This document shows, in pieces, positions 51,719-59,631 of a stretch of 64,000 nucleotides of DNA. The stretch's first letter is position 1. Each line of letters opens with the position of its first letter. The notes beneath the pieces were generated by a model. The model was not told the DNA's origin. It was given only the letters and a program-made list of their open reading frames with translations, and did not search any database. The position numbers and the translations under genes are program-made. The stretch spans positions 1 through 64,000 of the forward strand of contig NZ_JAJSOH010000031.1 of the NCBI RefSeq assembly GCF_021277265.1, read 5' to 3'. The DNA comes from Kineosporia rhizophila. Its GTDB lineage: Bacteria; Actinomycetota; Actinomycetes; Actinomycetales; Kineosporiaceae.

Positions 51719-51834
51719 GGGCCACTGCGACGGTGAGCCACGATCAGCCGTCGCCTCGTCACCGGTAGTGAGGACGGCGAGCGGTCGGTCAGGTTCCCGC
51801 TCCACCATCAGACCCTCAATCCTAGGAGAGCTCC

Positions 51835-52521
51835 GTGAGCGGTGGAATCCGCGAGCAGTTCGAGATCGACCTGCAGTCCATCGACGACCAGCTGGTCGAG
51901 ATGACCCGGCTGGTCGGGTCGGCGATGGCCCGGTCCACCACCGCCCTGCTCGACGCCGACCTCACCCTGGCCGAGAGCGTGATCGAGGCCGACGAGCAGG
52001 TCGACGCGCTGCACCACGACCTCGAGGAGCGGGCGCTGGTGCTGATCGCCCGCCAGTCCCCGGTCGCCACCGACCTGCGCACGCTGATCGCCGCCCTGCG
52101 GATGAGCGCCGACCTGGAGCGGATGGGCGACCTGGCCCGGCACGTGTCCAAGCTGGCCCGGCTGCGCTACCCGAACTCCGCCGTCCCGGCCGAGCTGCGC
52201 AGCTACATCGTCGAGATGGGGCACATCGCCGAGCGTCTGGTGCTGAAGACCGGCACGATCATCGCCAGCCGCGACCTGAAGGCGGCCGAGGAGCTCGAGG
52301 CCGACGACGACGAGATGGACCGGATCCACCGGGAGATGTTCGCCAAGCTGCTCTCCCCCGACTGGACCCACGGCGTCGAGGCGGCCGTCGACATCACCCT
52401 GCTGAGCCGCTACTACGAGCGCTACGGCGACCATGCCGTGGGCGTCTGCCGCCGGGTGGTCTTCCTGGTCACCGGCGACCACACCGCCGCGCACGGTGAG
52501 GCCCCGCTCGACCAGGTCTGA
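51835..52521 (+). CDS. phoU: Phosphate signalling protein PhoU
   Basis: A 228-residue all-helical protein made of two PhoU repeats (about 10-110 and 120-220), each with the E/DxxxD metal-binding pattern, for example DEQVDALHHDLEERAL and DDDEMDRIHREMF. It links phosphate transport to the SenX3 kinase. GTG 51835 has AGGAGAG upstream. No pst genes lie nearby. Confidence 0.95.
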   Translation: MSGGIREQFEIDLQSIDDQLVEMTRLVGSAMARSTTALLDADLTLAESVIEADEQVDALHHDLEERALVLIARQSPVATDLRTLIAALRMSADLERMGDLARHVSKLARLRYPNSAVPAELRSYIVEMGHIAERLVLKTGTIIASRDLKAAEELEADDDEMDRIHREMFAKLLSPDWTHGVEAAVDITLLSRYYERYGDHAVGVCRRVVFLVTGDHTAAHGEAPLDQV

Positions 52522-52537
52522 AAAGCCGACAAATTAG

Positions 52538-52575
52538 AGACGTCCGTGGTCCCCCTTCGGGGCCCACGGACGTCT
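52538..52575. terminator. Terminator hairpin between phoU and gpmA
   Basis: Twelve-base-pair outer arms AGACGTCCGTGG (52538-52549) and complement (52564-52575), with an inner CCCC/GGGG stem capped by CTTC. The following flank TCAGTTCGGT recurs in other terminators of the window. It can serve both convergent genes. Confidence 0.85.
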
Positions 52576-52594
52576 TCAGTTCGGTCTGGTTCGT

Positions 52595-53338
52595 TCAGCG
52601 GCCCTGGTTGGCGACCGCGGCGACGGCCGCCGCGGCGGCGTCGGGGTCGAGGTACTTGCCGCCCTTGACCACGGGCTTGAACTCGTCGTCGAGTTCGTAG
52701 ACCAGCGGGATGCCGGTGGGGATGTTCAGCCCGGCGATGTCCTCGTCGGAGATCCCGTCGAGGTGCTTGACCAGGGCGCGGATCGAGTTGCCGTGCGCGG
52801 CCAGCAGCACCGTCTTACCGGCCACCAGGTCGGGCTTCACGTCGCTCTCCCAGTACGGGAGCATGCGCGCGACAACGTCTTTCAGGCACTCGGTGGCCGG
52901 CAGGTCGTCGCCCAGGTCGGCGTAGCGCGGGTCTCCGGCCTGGGAGAACTCGTCCTTGGCGTCGATCGGCGGCGGGGGCGTGGCGTAGGAGCGACGCCAG
53001 AGCATGAACTGCTCCTCGCCGAACTCGGCCAGCGTCTGCTTCTTGTCCTTGCCCTGCAGAGCGCCGTAGTGCCGCTCGTTGAGCCGCCAGTTGCGCTTGA
53101 CCGGGATCCAGTGCCGGTTCGCCGCGTCGAGGGCGAGGTGGGCCGTGGTGATCGCGCGGCGCAGCAGCGACGTGTGCACCACGTCGGGCAGCACGCCGGC
53201 GTCGACCAGCAGCTGGCCGCCCTTCGCCGCTTCTTCACGGCCCTTCTCCGACAGGGGCACGTCGACCCAGCCGGTGAAGAGGTTCTTCGCGTTCCATTCG
53301 CTCTCGCCGTGGCGGAGCAGGACCAGGGTGTACGCCAT
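52595..53338 (-). CDS. gpmA: 2,3-bisphosphoglycerate-dependent phosphoglycerate mutase
   Basis: A 247-residue glycolytic enzyme interconverting 3- and 2-phosphoglycerate. It has LLRHGESEWN (phospho-His), LNERHYGALQG and LLAAHGNSIRALVKHL, and an Ala-rich tail. ATG 53338 begins the conserved sequence; upstream residues in the longer frame are not homologous. It lies 14 bp after the YbjN gene. Confidence 0.95.
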   Translation of the reverse strand: MAYTLVLLRHGESEWNAKNLFTGWVDVPLSEKGREEAAKGGQLLVDAGVLPDVVHTSLLRRAITTAHLALDAANRHWIPVKRNWRLNERHYGALQGKDKKQTLAEFGEEQFMLWRRSYATPPPPIDAKDEFSQAGDPRYADLGDDLPATECLKDVVARMLPYWESDVKPDLVAGKTVLLAAHGNSIRALVKHLDGISDEDIAGLNIPTGIPLVYELDDEFKPVVKGGKYLDPDAAAAAVAAVANQGR

Positions 53339-53352
53339 ACCCCGCAGATTAG

Positions 53353-53853
53353 TCACTCGCTCTGGAGGAGGTGACGGAAGGCCTCGAGGTTGCGGGTGGA
53401 CTCGCCCCGATCGGTGCGCCAGGCCCACTCGCGGCGCATCGAGGAGAGGAAGCCCAGGGCGAGCAGGTCGTTGAACGAGCCGTCGGAGGCGGTGAGGACG
53501 GCGCCGAGCAGGTCGTCGATGGTCTCGGCAGTCACCCCGGCCAGCGGGATCCGGCCGGTCAGGTAGACGTCGCCGAGCTTGTCCAGGGCGAACGCGATGC
53601 CCGGCAGGCGGGTGTTGCGCTGCAGCAGCCAGCGGTAGAACGCCTCGTGGTTCTCGTCGGGCCGGCGCACCACGAACGCCGAGACGCTCAGCGCGCGGTC
53701 GGTGACCAGGATCGAGACGCCGGTGCGGAGCTTGGCCTCACCGGGCAGCTCGACCACGTACTCGCCGGGCCGGGTGCCCGGCACCGACTCGACCCCCGCC
53801 TCGGCGAGCCAGCCGCGAACGGTGACTTCGGCGTCCTCACGCAGTTGGTTCAA
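53353..53853 (-). CDS. YbjN domain protein
   Basis: A 166-residue protein of the actinobacterial YbjN/type III-chaperone-like fold (about residues 8-150), with a WLLQRNTRLPGIAF segment and SFNDLLALGFLSSM. TTG 53853 is preferred: GAGGGG lies upstream and TTG gives the family length. It begins 11 bp after the mshA stop. Conserved order mshA-YbjN-gpmA suggests an operon, with an unknown role. Confidence 0.8.
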   Translation of the reverse strand: MNQLREDAEVTVRGWLAEAGVESVPGTRPGEYVVELPGEAKLRTGVSILVTDRALSVSAFVVRRPDENHEAFYRWLLQRNTRLPGIAFALDKLGDVYLTGRIPLAGVTAETIDDLLGAVLTASDGSFNDLLALGFLSSMRREWAWRTDRGESTRNLEAFRHLLQSE

Positions 53854-53864
53854 GGCCCTACCCC

Positions 53865-55193
53865 TCAGCCGGCGGCAACTACCAATTGTGGTCCCCCAGC
53901 CGCTAGGCGGCCGGGAGGTGCCCCCAGTTCGTGGGCGGCACAGGCGGCCGCGTACGTCTCGAGGGTGGCATCCACGGTGTGGTCCCAGCTGAACAGGTTC
54001 GCGTGTCGCACCGCCGCCCGGCTCATCCGTTCCCGGACCAGCGGGGCTCGCAACAGCTCCTCGAGCGCCCGGGCCCAGGTGGCCGGCTCGTGCCCGGTGA
54101 CCAGCAGCCCGGTGCGGCCGTCGCGCACCGCAGTGGCCAGGCCGCCCACCCGGGCCGCCACCACCGGGGTGCCGCAGGCCTGCGCCTCCACCGCCACCAG
54201 GCCGAACGACTCGCTGTAGGAGGGCACCGCGACCAGGTCGGCGGCCCGGTACCACTCGGCCAGGACCGGGCGCCCGACCGGCGGGTGGAACCGCACCAGG
54301 TCACCGATGCCCAGGTCGACGGCCAGCTTCTGGAGTTCCTCGGGACGCTCCAGGCCGGACCCGCTGGGCCCGCCGAGCACGGCCACCACCAGCTTCTCCC
54401 GGCGCTGCGGGTCGGCCGCGACCAGCGCGGCGACTGCGCGCAGCAGCACGTCGGGGGCCTTCAGCGGCTGGATCCGGCCGACGAACAGCACCAGTTCGGC
54501 GTCGGCGGGCAGCCCCAGCCTCTGCCGGGCCCGGGCCCGCCCGTCGGCCTGCGGGGTGAAGGTGTCCAGGTCCACGCCCGGCGGGATCACCGTGACCAGT
54601 TCCGGATCGGCGTCGTACAGGCCGATCAGGTCACGGGCCTCCAGGTCGGTGTTGGCGATCAGCCGGTCGGCGGCGGCCACCACCTGCTCCTCGCCGATCA
54701 CCCGCCCGGCCGGTTCGGGCCTGTCGTCCGCGGCCAGGGACAGGTTCTTGACCTTGGCCATGGTGTGCATGGTGTGCAGCAGGGGCACGTTCCAGCGCTC
54801 GGCGGCCAGCCAGCCGACCTGCCCGGAGAGCCAGTAGTGCGAGTGGATCAGGTCGTACCAGCCGGCCGCGAGCCGGGCCTCGGTGCGCAGCACCCCGGCG
54901 GCGAAGGCGCAGAGCTGGCCGGGCAGATCGTCCTTGGCCAGGCCCTCGTAGGGTCCGGCGACGATGTTGCGCACCAGCACGCCGGGCAGCATCTCGGTCA
55001 CCGAGGGCAGGTGGCCCGCGGTGGCCCGGGTGAAGATCTCCACCTCGGTACCGCGTCGCGCGAGCCGTTTGGCGGTCTCGACCACGTACACGTTCAGGCC
55101 ACCGGCGTCACCGGTGCCCGGTTGTTCCAGCGGCGAGGTGTGCACAGAGAGCATCGCGACCCGCCCGGGCGTCCCGTCCGGCCTCAGCCCCAT
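53865..55193 (-). CDS. mshA: D-inositol-3-phosphate glycosyltransferase MshA
   Basis: A 442-residue GT4 enzyme for the first step of mycothiol synthesis, transferring GlcNAc to inositol-3-phosphate. The N-terminal domain has SVHTSPLEQPGTGDAGGLNVYV and the C-terminal domain has LFVGRIQPLKAPDVLL and SYSESFGLVAVEAQACGTPVV. The family length is normal. Its presence indicates a mycothiol-using actinomycete. Confidence 0.95.
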   Translation of the reverse strand: MGLRPDGTPGRVAMLSVHTSPLEQPGTGDAGGLNVYVVETAKRLARRGTEVEIFTRATAGHLPSVTEMLPGVLVRNIVAGPYEGLAKDDLPGQLCAFAAGVLRTEARLAAGWYDLIHSHYWLSGQVGWLAAERWNVPLLHTMHTMAKVKNLSLAADDRPEPAGRVIGEEQVVAAADRLIANTDLEARDLIGLYDADPELVTVIPPGVDLDTFTPQADGRARARQRLGLPADAELVLFVGRIQPLKAPDVLLRAVAALVAADPQRREKLVVAVLGGPSGSGLERPEELQKLAVDLGIGDLVRFHPPVGRPVLAEWYRAADLVAVPSYSESFGLVAVEAQACGTPVVAARVGGLATAVRDGRTGLLVTGHEPATWARALEELLRAPLVRERMSRAAVRHANLFSWDHTVDATLETYAAACAAHELGAPPGRLAAGGPQLVVAAG

Positions 55194-55427
55194 GCGTCCT
55201 CCTCGCTCGTTCCAGTACTGCTGAAAAACCCCCGAACGAAGCTAACCCACAGGTGCAGACCGCTCTTCCCGAAGTCGGCCGGGGGTGACCGTCACCACGT
55301 GGTCACAACGGTGTGCGGTCCTGTCACCGGCGACGCACTCCTGGGGCCCTCGACCTCACGTTTGGCCTTTGCTCGGACGTCTTCCCGGGTGGGCGGGGGA
55401 GGGCGGGTGGCCGTCCGGCGTGAGTCT

Positions 55428-55433
55428 TAGGGT
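55428..55433 (+). promoter_or_regulatory. Candidate -10 of the methyltransferase gene (leaderless)
   Basis: TAGGGT at 55428-55433 fits TANNNT and ends 6 bp before GTG 55440, which suggests a leaderless transcript. No -35 was seen. Confidence 0.4.
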
Positions 55434-55439
55434 GGCTCC

Positions 55440-56249
55440 GTGCCTCCGCCTCGCCCCCGCGCCGTGCAGGGCACGATCACCCGGGGCACGACCAATCCCA
55501 ACCGGTTGCGCAGGGTGGACCGCTGGCTGGCGGGACCGGCCGCGGGGCGGCTGAGGGCGGCTGAGGACCCGCTGGTGGTGGATCTGGGCTACGGGGCCAG
55601 CCCGATCACGGCGGTGGAGCTGCACCAGCGGCTGAGCGTGGTGCGGCCCGACGTCGAGGTGGTCGGCATCGAGATCGATCCGGCCCGGGTGGTGGTGGCC
55701 AAGCCGTTGGAACGGCCGGGCCTGAGCTTCCGGGTGGGTGGCTTCGAACTGCCCCTGGGTGGGCGTCGGCCGGTCGTGGTCAGGGCGTTCAACGTGCTCC
55801 GGCAGTACGCCGAGCCGGAGGTGGAGCCGGCCTGGGACCTGGTGCGGTCCGGGCTGGCCCCGGGTGGGCTGCTGGTGGACGGCACCTGCGACGAGATCGG
55901 CCGACGGTCGACCTGGGTGGCGGTGGACGCCGAACGGGGGCCGGTCAGTCTGAGCATCTCGTTGCGGCTGGGCGGGCTGGACCGGCCCTCGGACGTGGCC
56001 GAGCGGTTGCCGAAGTCACTGATCCACCGCAACGTGCCGGGTGAGCGGGTGCATGCGTACCTGAACGCGCTGGACGCCGCCTGGGCCCGCAGTGCCCCGC
56101 TGAGCTCGTTCGGGGCCCGTCAGCGGTGGCTGGCCACGGTCTCGGCGGTGAAGGCCGAGGGGTGGCCGGTGCTGGACGGGCCGGCGCGCTGGCGGCTCGG
56201 CGAGATCACCGTGACCTGGGAGTGCGTCAGGCCTCGAGCAGAATCGTGA
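55440..56249 (+). CDS. Class I SAM-dependent methyltransferase-like protein
   Basis: A 269-residue protein. The Rossmann-type SAM pocket is suggested by LVVDLGYGASPITAVEL (motif I), VVGIEIDP (acidic loop) and GLAPGGLLVDGT. N-terminal residues contain a GTTNPNRLRRVDRWL segment. No substrate is indicated. GTG 55440 appears leaderless. Its 3' end overlaps the convergent dtd gene by 23 bp. Similar proteins lie next to dtd-like genes in other actinomycetes, but their role is unknown. Confidence 0.7.
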   Translation: MPPPRPRAVQGTITRGTTNPNRLRRVDRWLAGPAAGRLRAAEDPLVVDLGYGASPITAVELHQRLSVVRPDVEVVGIEIDPARVVVAKPLERPGLSFRVGGFELPLGGRRPVVVRAFNVLRQYAEPEVEPAWDLVRSGLAPGGLLVDGTCDEIGRRSTWVAVDAERGPVSLSISLRLGGLDRPSDVAERLPKSLIHRNVPGERVHAYLNALDAAWARSAPLSSFGARQRWLATVSAVKAEGWPVLDGPARWRLGEITVTWECVRPRAES

Positions 56250-56652
56250 CCGGGCCGTCGTTGACCAGTTCCACCTGCATGTCGGCGCCGAAGCGGCCGG
56301 TGGCCACCTTGAGGCCGTGCCCGCGCAGGGCGTCGGCGAGGGCCTGGACCAGCGGTTCGGCCACCGGGCCGGGGGCGGCCTGGTTCCACGACGGGCGGCG
56401 GCCCTTGGCGGTGTCTGCGTAGAGGGTGAACTGGCTGATCAGGAGCACGCCGACGGCCAGGTCGACCGCGGACTTCTCGTCTTTCAGGATGCGCAGGTGG
56501 GCGATCTTCTTGGCGATCGTGGCCACCTGCTCGGGACCGTCGGTGTGGGTCACCCCGGCCAGGACCACCAGGCCGGGGCCGTCGAGGGCGCCGACCTCCT
56601 CACCCTCGACCGTGACCCGGCCGGACAATGCGCGCTGCACCACTGCTCTCAC
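56227..56652 (-). CDS. dtd: D-aminoacyl-tRNA deacylase
   Basis: A 141-residue DTD enzyme removing D-amino acids from mischarged tRNA. It begins RAVVQRALSGRVTV, has LLISQFTLYADTAKGRRPSW (the SQFT motif), and ends NDGPVTILLEA (a Gly-Pro motif near the end). GTG 56652 gives the standard N-terminus; the longer TTG frame does not. TAGATT upstream suggests leaderless transcription. It overlaps the convergent methyltransferase gene by 23 bp. Confidence 0.94.
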   Translation of the reverse strand: MRAVVQRALSGRVTVEGEEVGALDGPGLVVLAGVTHTDGPEQVATIAKKIAHLRILKDEKSAVDLAVGVLLISQFTLYADTAKGRRPSWNQAAPGPVAEPLVQALADALRGHGLKVATGRFGADMQVELVNDGPVTILLEA

Positions 56653-56659
56653 AGCGCCC

Positions 56660-56665
56660 AATCTA
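56660..56665 (-). promoter_or_regulatory. Candidate -10 of dtd (leaderless)
   Basis: On the minus strand TAGATT is followed after 7 nt by GTG 56652, a pattern typical of leaderless actinobacterial promoters. No -35 was recognised. Confidence 0.5.
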
Positions 56666-56688
56666 GGGCGTGCCCGAGCAGCCGCCGG

Positions 56689-57252
56689 TCAGAAACGGTC
56701 GGCCAGGCTGACCTGGTCGAGCTGGTAACGGCGGGCCACCTCGGCGGTCAGTGCGTCGACCACCTGCTGCACCTCGCGCCGCGACCTCGACACCCGGTTC
56801 TCGATCTCGACCAGGCGGGCGAGCGCGGCCTCCAGGTCGGCGTCGGGCATGTCCAGGTCGGAGACGCCGACGTCGGACACCGCCCGCTCGGCCTCCCGGC
56901 GGTGCTCGCCGATCCGGCTCGGGGTGGCGGCCATGTGCCGGCCCAGGCCCCGGTCGGTGCGCTTCTCGGCGCCCAGGATGCGCTTGAGCGTCTCGGCGAT
57001 CGCCTCGTCGGTGCGGTTGCCGAAGACCGGCTCGGACGGGCCGTCGCCGCTGCGGCGGGCCTGCTCGGCCCGCAGGATGTCGATCCGGCCCTGCAGCAGC
57101 CGGCGGGCGTAGGAGAGGTCGACCTCTTCCTGGTCCGCGTCGGCCCGGCGAGCCCGGACCTCCTCGAGATCCAGCACGTCGATCCCGTCCAGGTACCCCG
57201 GAGCGAGCACCCGGTCGATCCGGCGACGCCCTCCGGGCATGTACTCGGTCAT
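56689..57252 (-). CDS. rsiG: RsiG-type c-di-GMP-binding anti-sigma factor
   Basis: A 187-residue, mostly helical protein. It carries two exact copies of the E-x3-S-x2-R-x3-Q-x3-D motif by which Streptomyces RsiG binds a c-di-GMP dimer: Glu43-Ser47-Arg50-Gln54-Asp58 and Glu151-Ser155-Arg158-Gln162-Asp166. In Streptomyces, RsiG with c-di-GMP holds the sporulation sigma factor WhiG inactive. The middle region (about 65-130) is charged and probably disordered. ATG 57252 begins the conserved start. No sigma gene is adjacent. It would couple c-di-GMP level to a WhiG/FliA-type regulon (inference). Confidence 0.88.
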   Translation of the reverse strand: MTEYMPGGRRRIDRVLAPGYLDGIDVLDLEEVRARRADADQEEVDLSYARRLLQGRIDILRAEQARRSGDGPSEPVFGNRTDEAIAETLKRILGAEKRTDRGLGRHMAATPSRIGEHRREAERAVSDVGVSDLDMPDADLEAALARLVEIENRVSRSRREVQQVVDALTAEVARRYQLDQVSLADRF

Positions 57253-57393
57253 GGACCCTCCCTGTCACGCTGGTCACGCCGGCACCGTCTGGCCCGCAGG
57301 GTGCGGGTGCGGCGACTGGGGCGAGCCTAGCGGCTGGACCATTCGTTGCGTGACTACGCGACCGCGTTGCGTGACGAGTCGCACTGGTCAGGT

Positions 57394-57412
57394 CACCCGG
57401 GGAACCCGGGTG
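57394..57412 (-). terminator. Short hairpin after the DUF2516 gene
   Basis: Eight-base-pair arms CACCCGGG/CCCGGGTG with a 3-nt loop, 7 bp beyond the DUF2516 stop on the minus strand. There is no clear T run, so the call is tentative. Confidence 0.45.
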
Positions 57413-57418
57413 CCGAGC

Positions 57419-57739
57419 TCACCAGCGGCCGTAGGGCCCGTTGTTGCCGCCGCCGGTGATCGACTTGATCGCCGGCCGCACGTCGACCAGGTAGACCGCG
57501 GCAGCGACGAAGGCGATCAGGTTGAACACGTTCAGCGGCATGTTGTTGACGAAGATGACGCCGATCGCGGTGGCGACACCGAGGATGCCGAGCCAGATCG
57601 GCTTGGTGAGCTTGCCCGCGGCGGTGAACGCGTCGGTGCGCTGCCGGAGCGCATCCACCAGAGCGAAGGCCTGCACGCCGAGAGCGAGCACGCCGATGAT
57701 GAGCATGAGCAGGCCCTGCACGTTACCCAGCGCGTCCAT
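57419..57739 (-). CDS. DUF2516 family membrane protein
   Basis: A 106-residue protein with three to four hydrophobic segments (about 10-30, 48-66, 70-90), beginning LGNVQGLLMLIIGVLAL and ending in a Gly/Asn-rich tail. It matches the actinobacterial DUF2516 family. It lies 195 bp after the HBHA-like gene. Function is unknown. Confidence 0.8.
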   Translation of the reverse strand: MDALGNVQGLLMLIIGVLALGVQAFALVDALRQRTDAFTAAGKLTKPIWLGILGVATAIGVIFVNNMPLNVFNLIAFVAAAVYLVDVRPAIKSITGGGNNGPYGRW

Positions 57740-57808
57740 ACATCTACCTTAGGGCCTCGAGGCTGCCCCCGGTCCCCCCGGAGGATGGTCTGAGATGACA
57801 ACGATTGG

Positions 57809-57834
57809 GCCTCGCCGGAAGGTTCCGGCGAGGC
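57809..57834 (-). terminator. Terminator of the HBHA-like gene
   Basis: Perfect 12-bp arms (57809-57820, 57823-57834) with a 2-nt loop, about 100 bp past the stop of the HBHA-like gene on the minus strand. There is no strong T run. Confidence 0.6.
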
Positions 57835-57934
57835 CTCTGGGCGCACCCGACGGCGCAGCCCCAGCGGGGGGTCTGACGCCACCGGGAGATGCTCCGGCCA
57901 CGAGCAGTTCGCCCGGCCGGACCATCCGTCGCCG

Positions 57935-58837
57935 TCAGGCGGTGGGCTTCTTGGCCGACGTCCGAGGCGCCCGGGTGCTGGTGGCCGTGGTCTTGCGAGC
58001 GGCGGTGCGGGGGCTCTTCACCGCGGCCTTCACAGCGGCGTCGTCTGCCGCAGCGTTCGCCGGCCCGGCCACCTTCGTCGCCGGGGCAACCGTGCCCTTG
58101 GCGGCCTTCACCGCAGGAGAGGTGGCCGCCGGAGCACCGTTGGCCGCGGCCGCGGCGGCACGCTTGGCCACGGCGGTCTTGCGGGTGGCGGGCTTCTTCA
58201 GCGGCGTGGCCTGGTTGCCGCCGTCGCCGACCTCGACCGCCTTCTGCAGCGCATCCTCGTCGAGCCGGACCGGGGCGTTCACGACCTCGTCGGTGGTCCC
58301 GACCGGCTCGGCGACCGTGCTGCTGGGACGCCCCATCGCCAGAGTGCCGCGGATCACCGAGGCCGTGTCGTCGGCGGCACGGCGGGCCACGGTGACCGCG
58401 GCGCGGCCCCGGCTCAGGGTGCTGCCGGCCTGGCTGACGAAGACCTGGGTGACGAAGGTCTGGCTGACCAGGGGCTGGCCCTCGGTTTGGGGGTAGACCC
58501 GGTCGAACAGGTCCTTGCCGCGGCGGGCGAGTTCCTCGTAGGCAGCCTCGGCCTTGCCCGCCACCTCGAGGGCGCGGGCGACGGCGCGGGTGGGTGCCTG
58601 CTCGGCCTGGGCCCGCAGGTTCTTCGGGTCGAGCGCACCGACCCGCTTCTCCACGTCGGCCAGCCGCTTCTCCACGTCGGACTGGAAGCGCTGCTGCAGG
58701 TGCGAGGCCCCGGCCGCGGCGGCGCGGACCTGCTGCACCGCCAGGTCGGTGGCCCCCACCACGGCGAACAACGGGGTGGTGGGCAGGCCGGGTTTCGGCG
58801 TACCGGCCGGACGCTGGTCCTGGTCGGTGGTGGTCAT
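57935..58837 (-). CDS. Heparin-binding-haemagglutinin-like (HBHA) protein
   Basis: A 300-residue protein. Residues about 20-130 are a helical, probably coiled-coil segment (LFAVVGATDLAVQQVRAAAA, FQSDVEKRLADVEKRVGAL). The C-terminal 100 residues are Lys/Ala/Thr/Pro-rich (KKPATRKTAVAKRAAAAAA), as in mycobacterial HBHA, which binds heparan sulfate and lipid bodies. ATG 58837 has AGGAGG at 5 nt. It follows the XRE regulator by 97 bp. Identity rests on layout and composition, not on a sharp motif. Confidence 0.75.
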   Translation of the reverse strand: MTTTDQDQRPAGTPKPGLPTTPLFAVVGATDLAVQQVRAAAAGASHLQQRFQSDVEKRLADVEKRVGALDPKNLRAQAEQAPTRAVARALEVAGKAEAAYEELARRGKDLFDRVYPQTEGQPLVSQTFVTQVFVSQAGSTLSRGRAAVTVARRAADDTASVIRGTLAMGRPSSTVAEPVGTTDEVVNAPVRLDEDALQKAVEVGDGGNQATPLKKPATRKTAVAKRAAAAAANGAPAATSPAVKAAKGTVAPATKVAGPANAAADDAAVKAAVKSPRTAARKTTATSTRAPRTSAKKPTA

Positions 58838-58934
58838 GGTGTCCTCCTGGTCACGAGCCGGGATCGGCGGCCGCAGTCGTCGGATCTTCCTGCCGAAGCC
58901 ACCGGCGACGCTGCCGACGGACGGATGATGAGGC

Positions 58935-59549
58935 TCAGTCGGTGCGCTGTTCTTCGGAACCGACCTGACGCAGCGCAGAGCGCGAGGTCGCCGGGCGCCG
59001 GGCGGCCCGCTTGCGGGCGCCGGCCGCACGCCGGGCCGCACTGGGGCGAGCGGCCCCGGCCGGGACCGGCTCACCCGCGGCCGTTGCCTGCTCGGCGCCA
59101 CGGCGCCGGGACTTGAGACCGGCACCGTCGGCCAGGGGCACCACGGTGCCCTCCGCCCCGACGACCCCGATCGCCCCGGCTGCCCCGACGGCGTCGTCCC
59201 GGGCGTTCTCGGCGCGGAAGGTCTCGTAGATATCGAGCAGCACCCGCTTCTGCCGGGCGGTGAGCCGGACGTCGCTCTGGATCGCCACCTCGACCTCGAC
59301 CCCGACCGACTCCTCCAGCAGGCCGGCCCGCTGGAACAGCGCCTCGGCCGAGATCTGCAGACCCTTGGCGATCTGGGTGAGCACCTCGGCGGAGGGCTTG
59401 CGCAGCCCCCGCTCGATCTGGCTGAGGTAGGGGTTGCTGACGCCGGCCGCGTTGGAGAGCTGGCGCAGCGAGAGCTTGGCGCTCTCGCGCTGCTCCCGGA
59501 CGAAGGCTCCGAGTTCGGTCACCCGATCGGGCACTTTGAGGGTTGCCAC
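58935..59549 (-). CDS. XRE-family HTH regulator with basic tail
   Basis: A 204-residue protein. The XRE HTH (about 11-65) is clear (LRQLSNAAGVSNPYLSQIERG). The middle (about 70-110) has a conserved LTARQKRVLLDIYETF segment. The end is Ala/Arg-rich. GTG 59549 begins the conserved part. It is next to the HBHA-like gene and may regulate it. A 6-bp inverted repeat GCTTGC-N15-GCAAGC (59561-59587) lies directly upstream and could be an autoregulatory operator. Confidence 0.83.
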   Translation of the reverse strand: MATLKVPDRVTELGAFVREQRESAKLSLRQLSNAAGVSNPYLSQIERGLRKPSAEVLTQIAKGLQISAEALFQRAGLLEESVGVEVEVAIQSDVRLTARQKRVLLDIYETFRAENARDDAVGAAGAIGVVGAEGTVVPLADGAGLKSRRRGAEQATAAGEPVPAGAARPSAARRAAGARKRAARRPATSRSALRQVGSEEQRTD

Positions 59550-59631
59550 CCGGCCACTGTGCTTGCTCGAGTTAGCACTTTGCAAGCTGCCTGCTGACCC
59601 GGCCGGATGATCCGGGTCACAGAATGGGGCT

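Noticed and set aside
59569..59580. CIRCE-like half-site TTAGCACTT
   Set aside because: Only one half is present and the complementary GAGTGCTAA is missing at the right distance; no chaperone gene follows.
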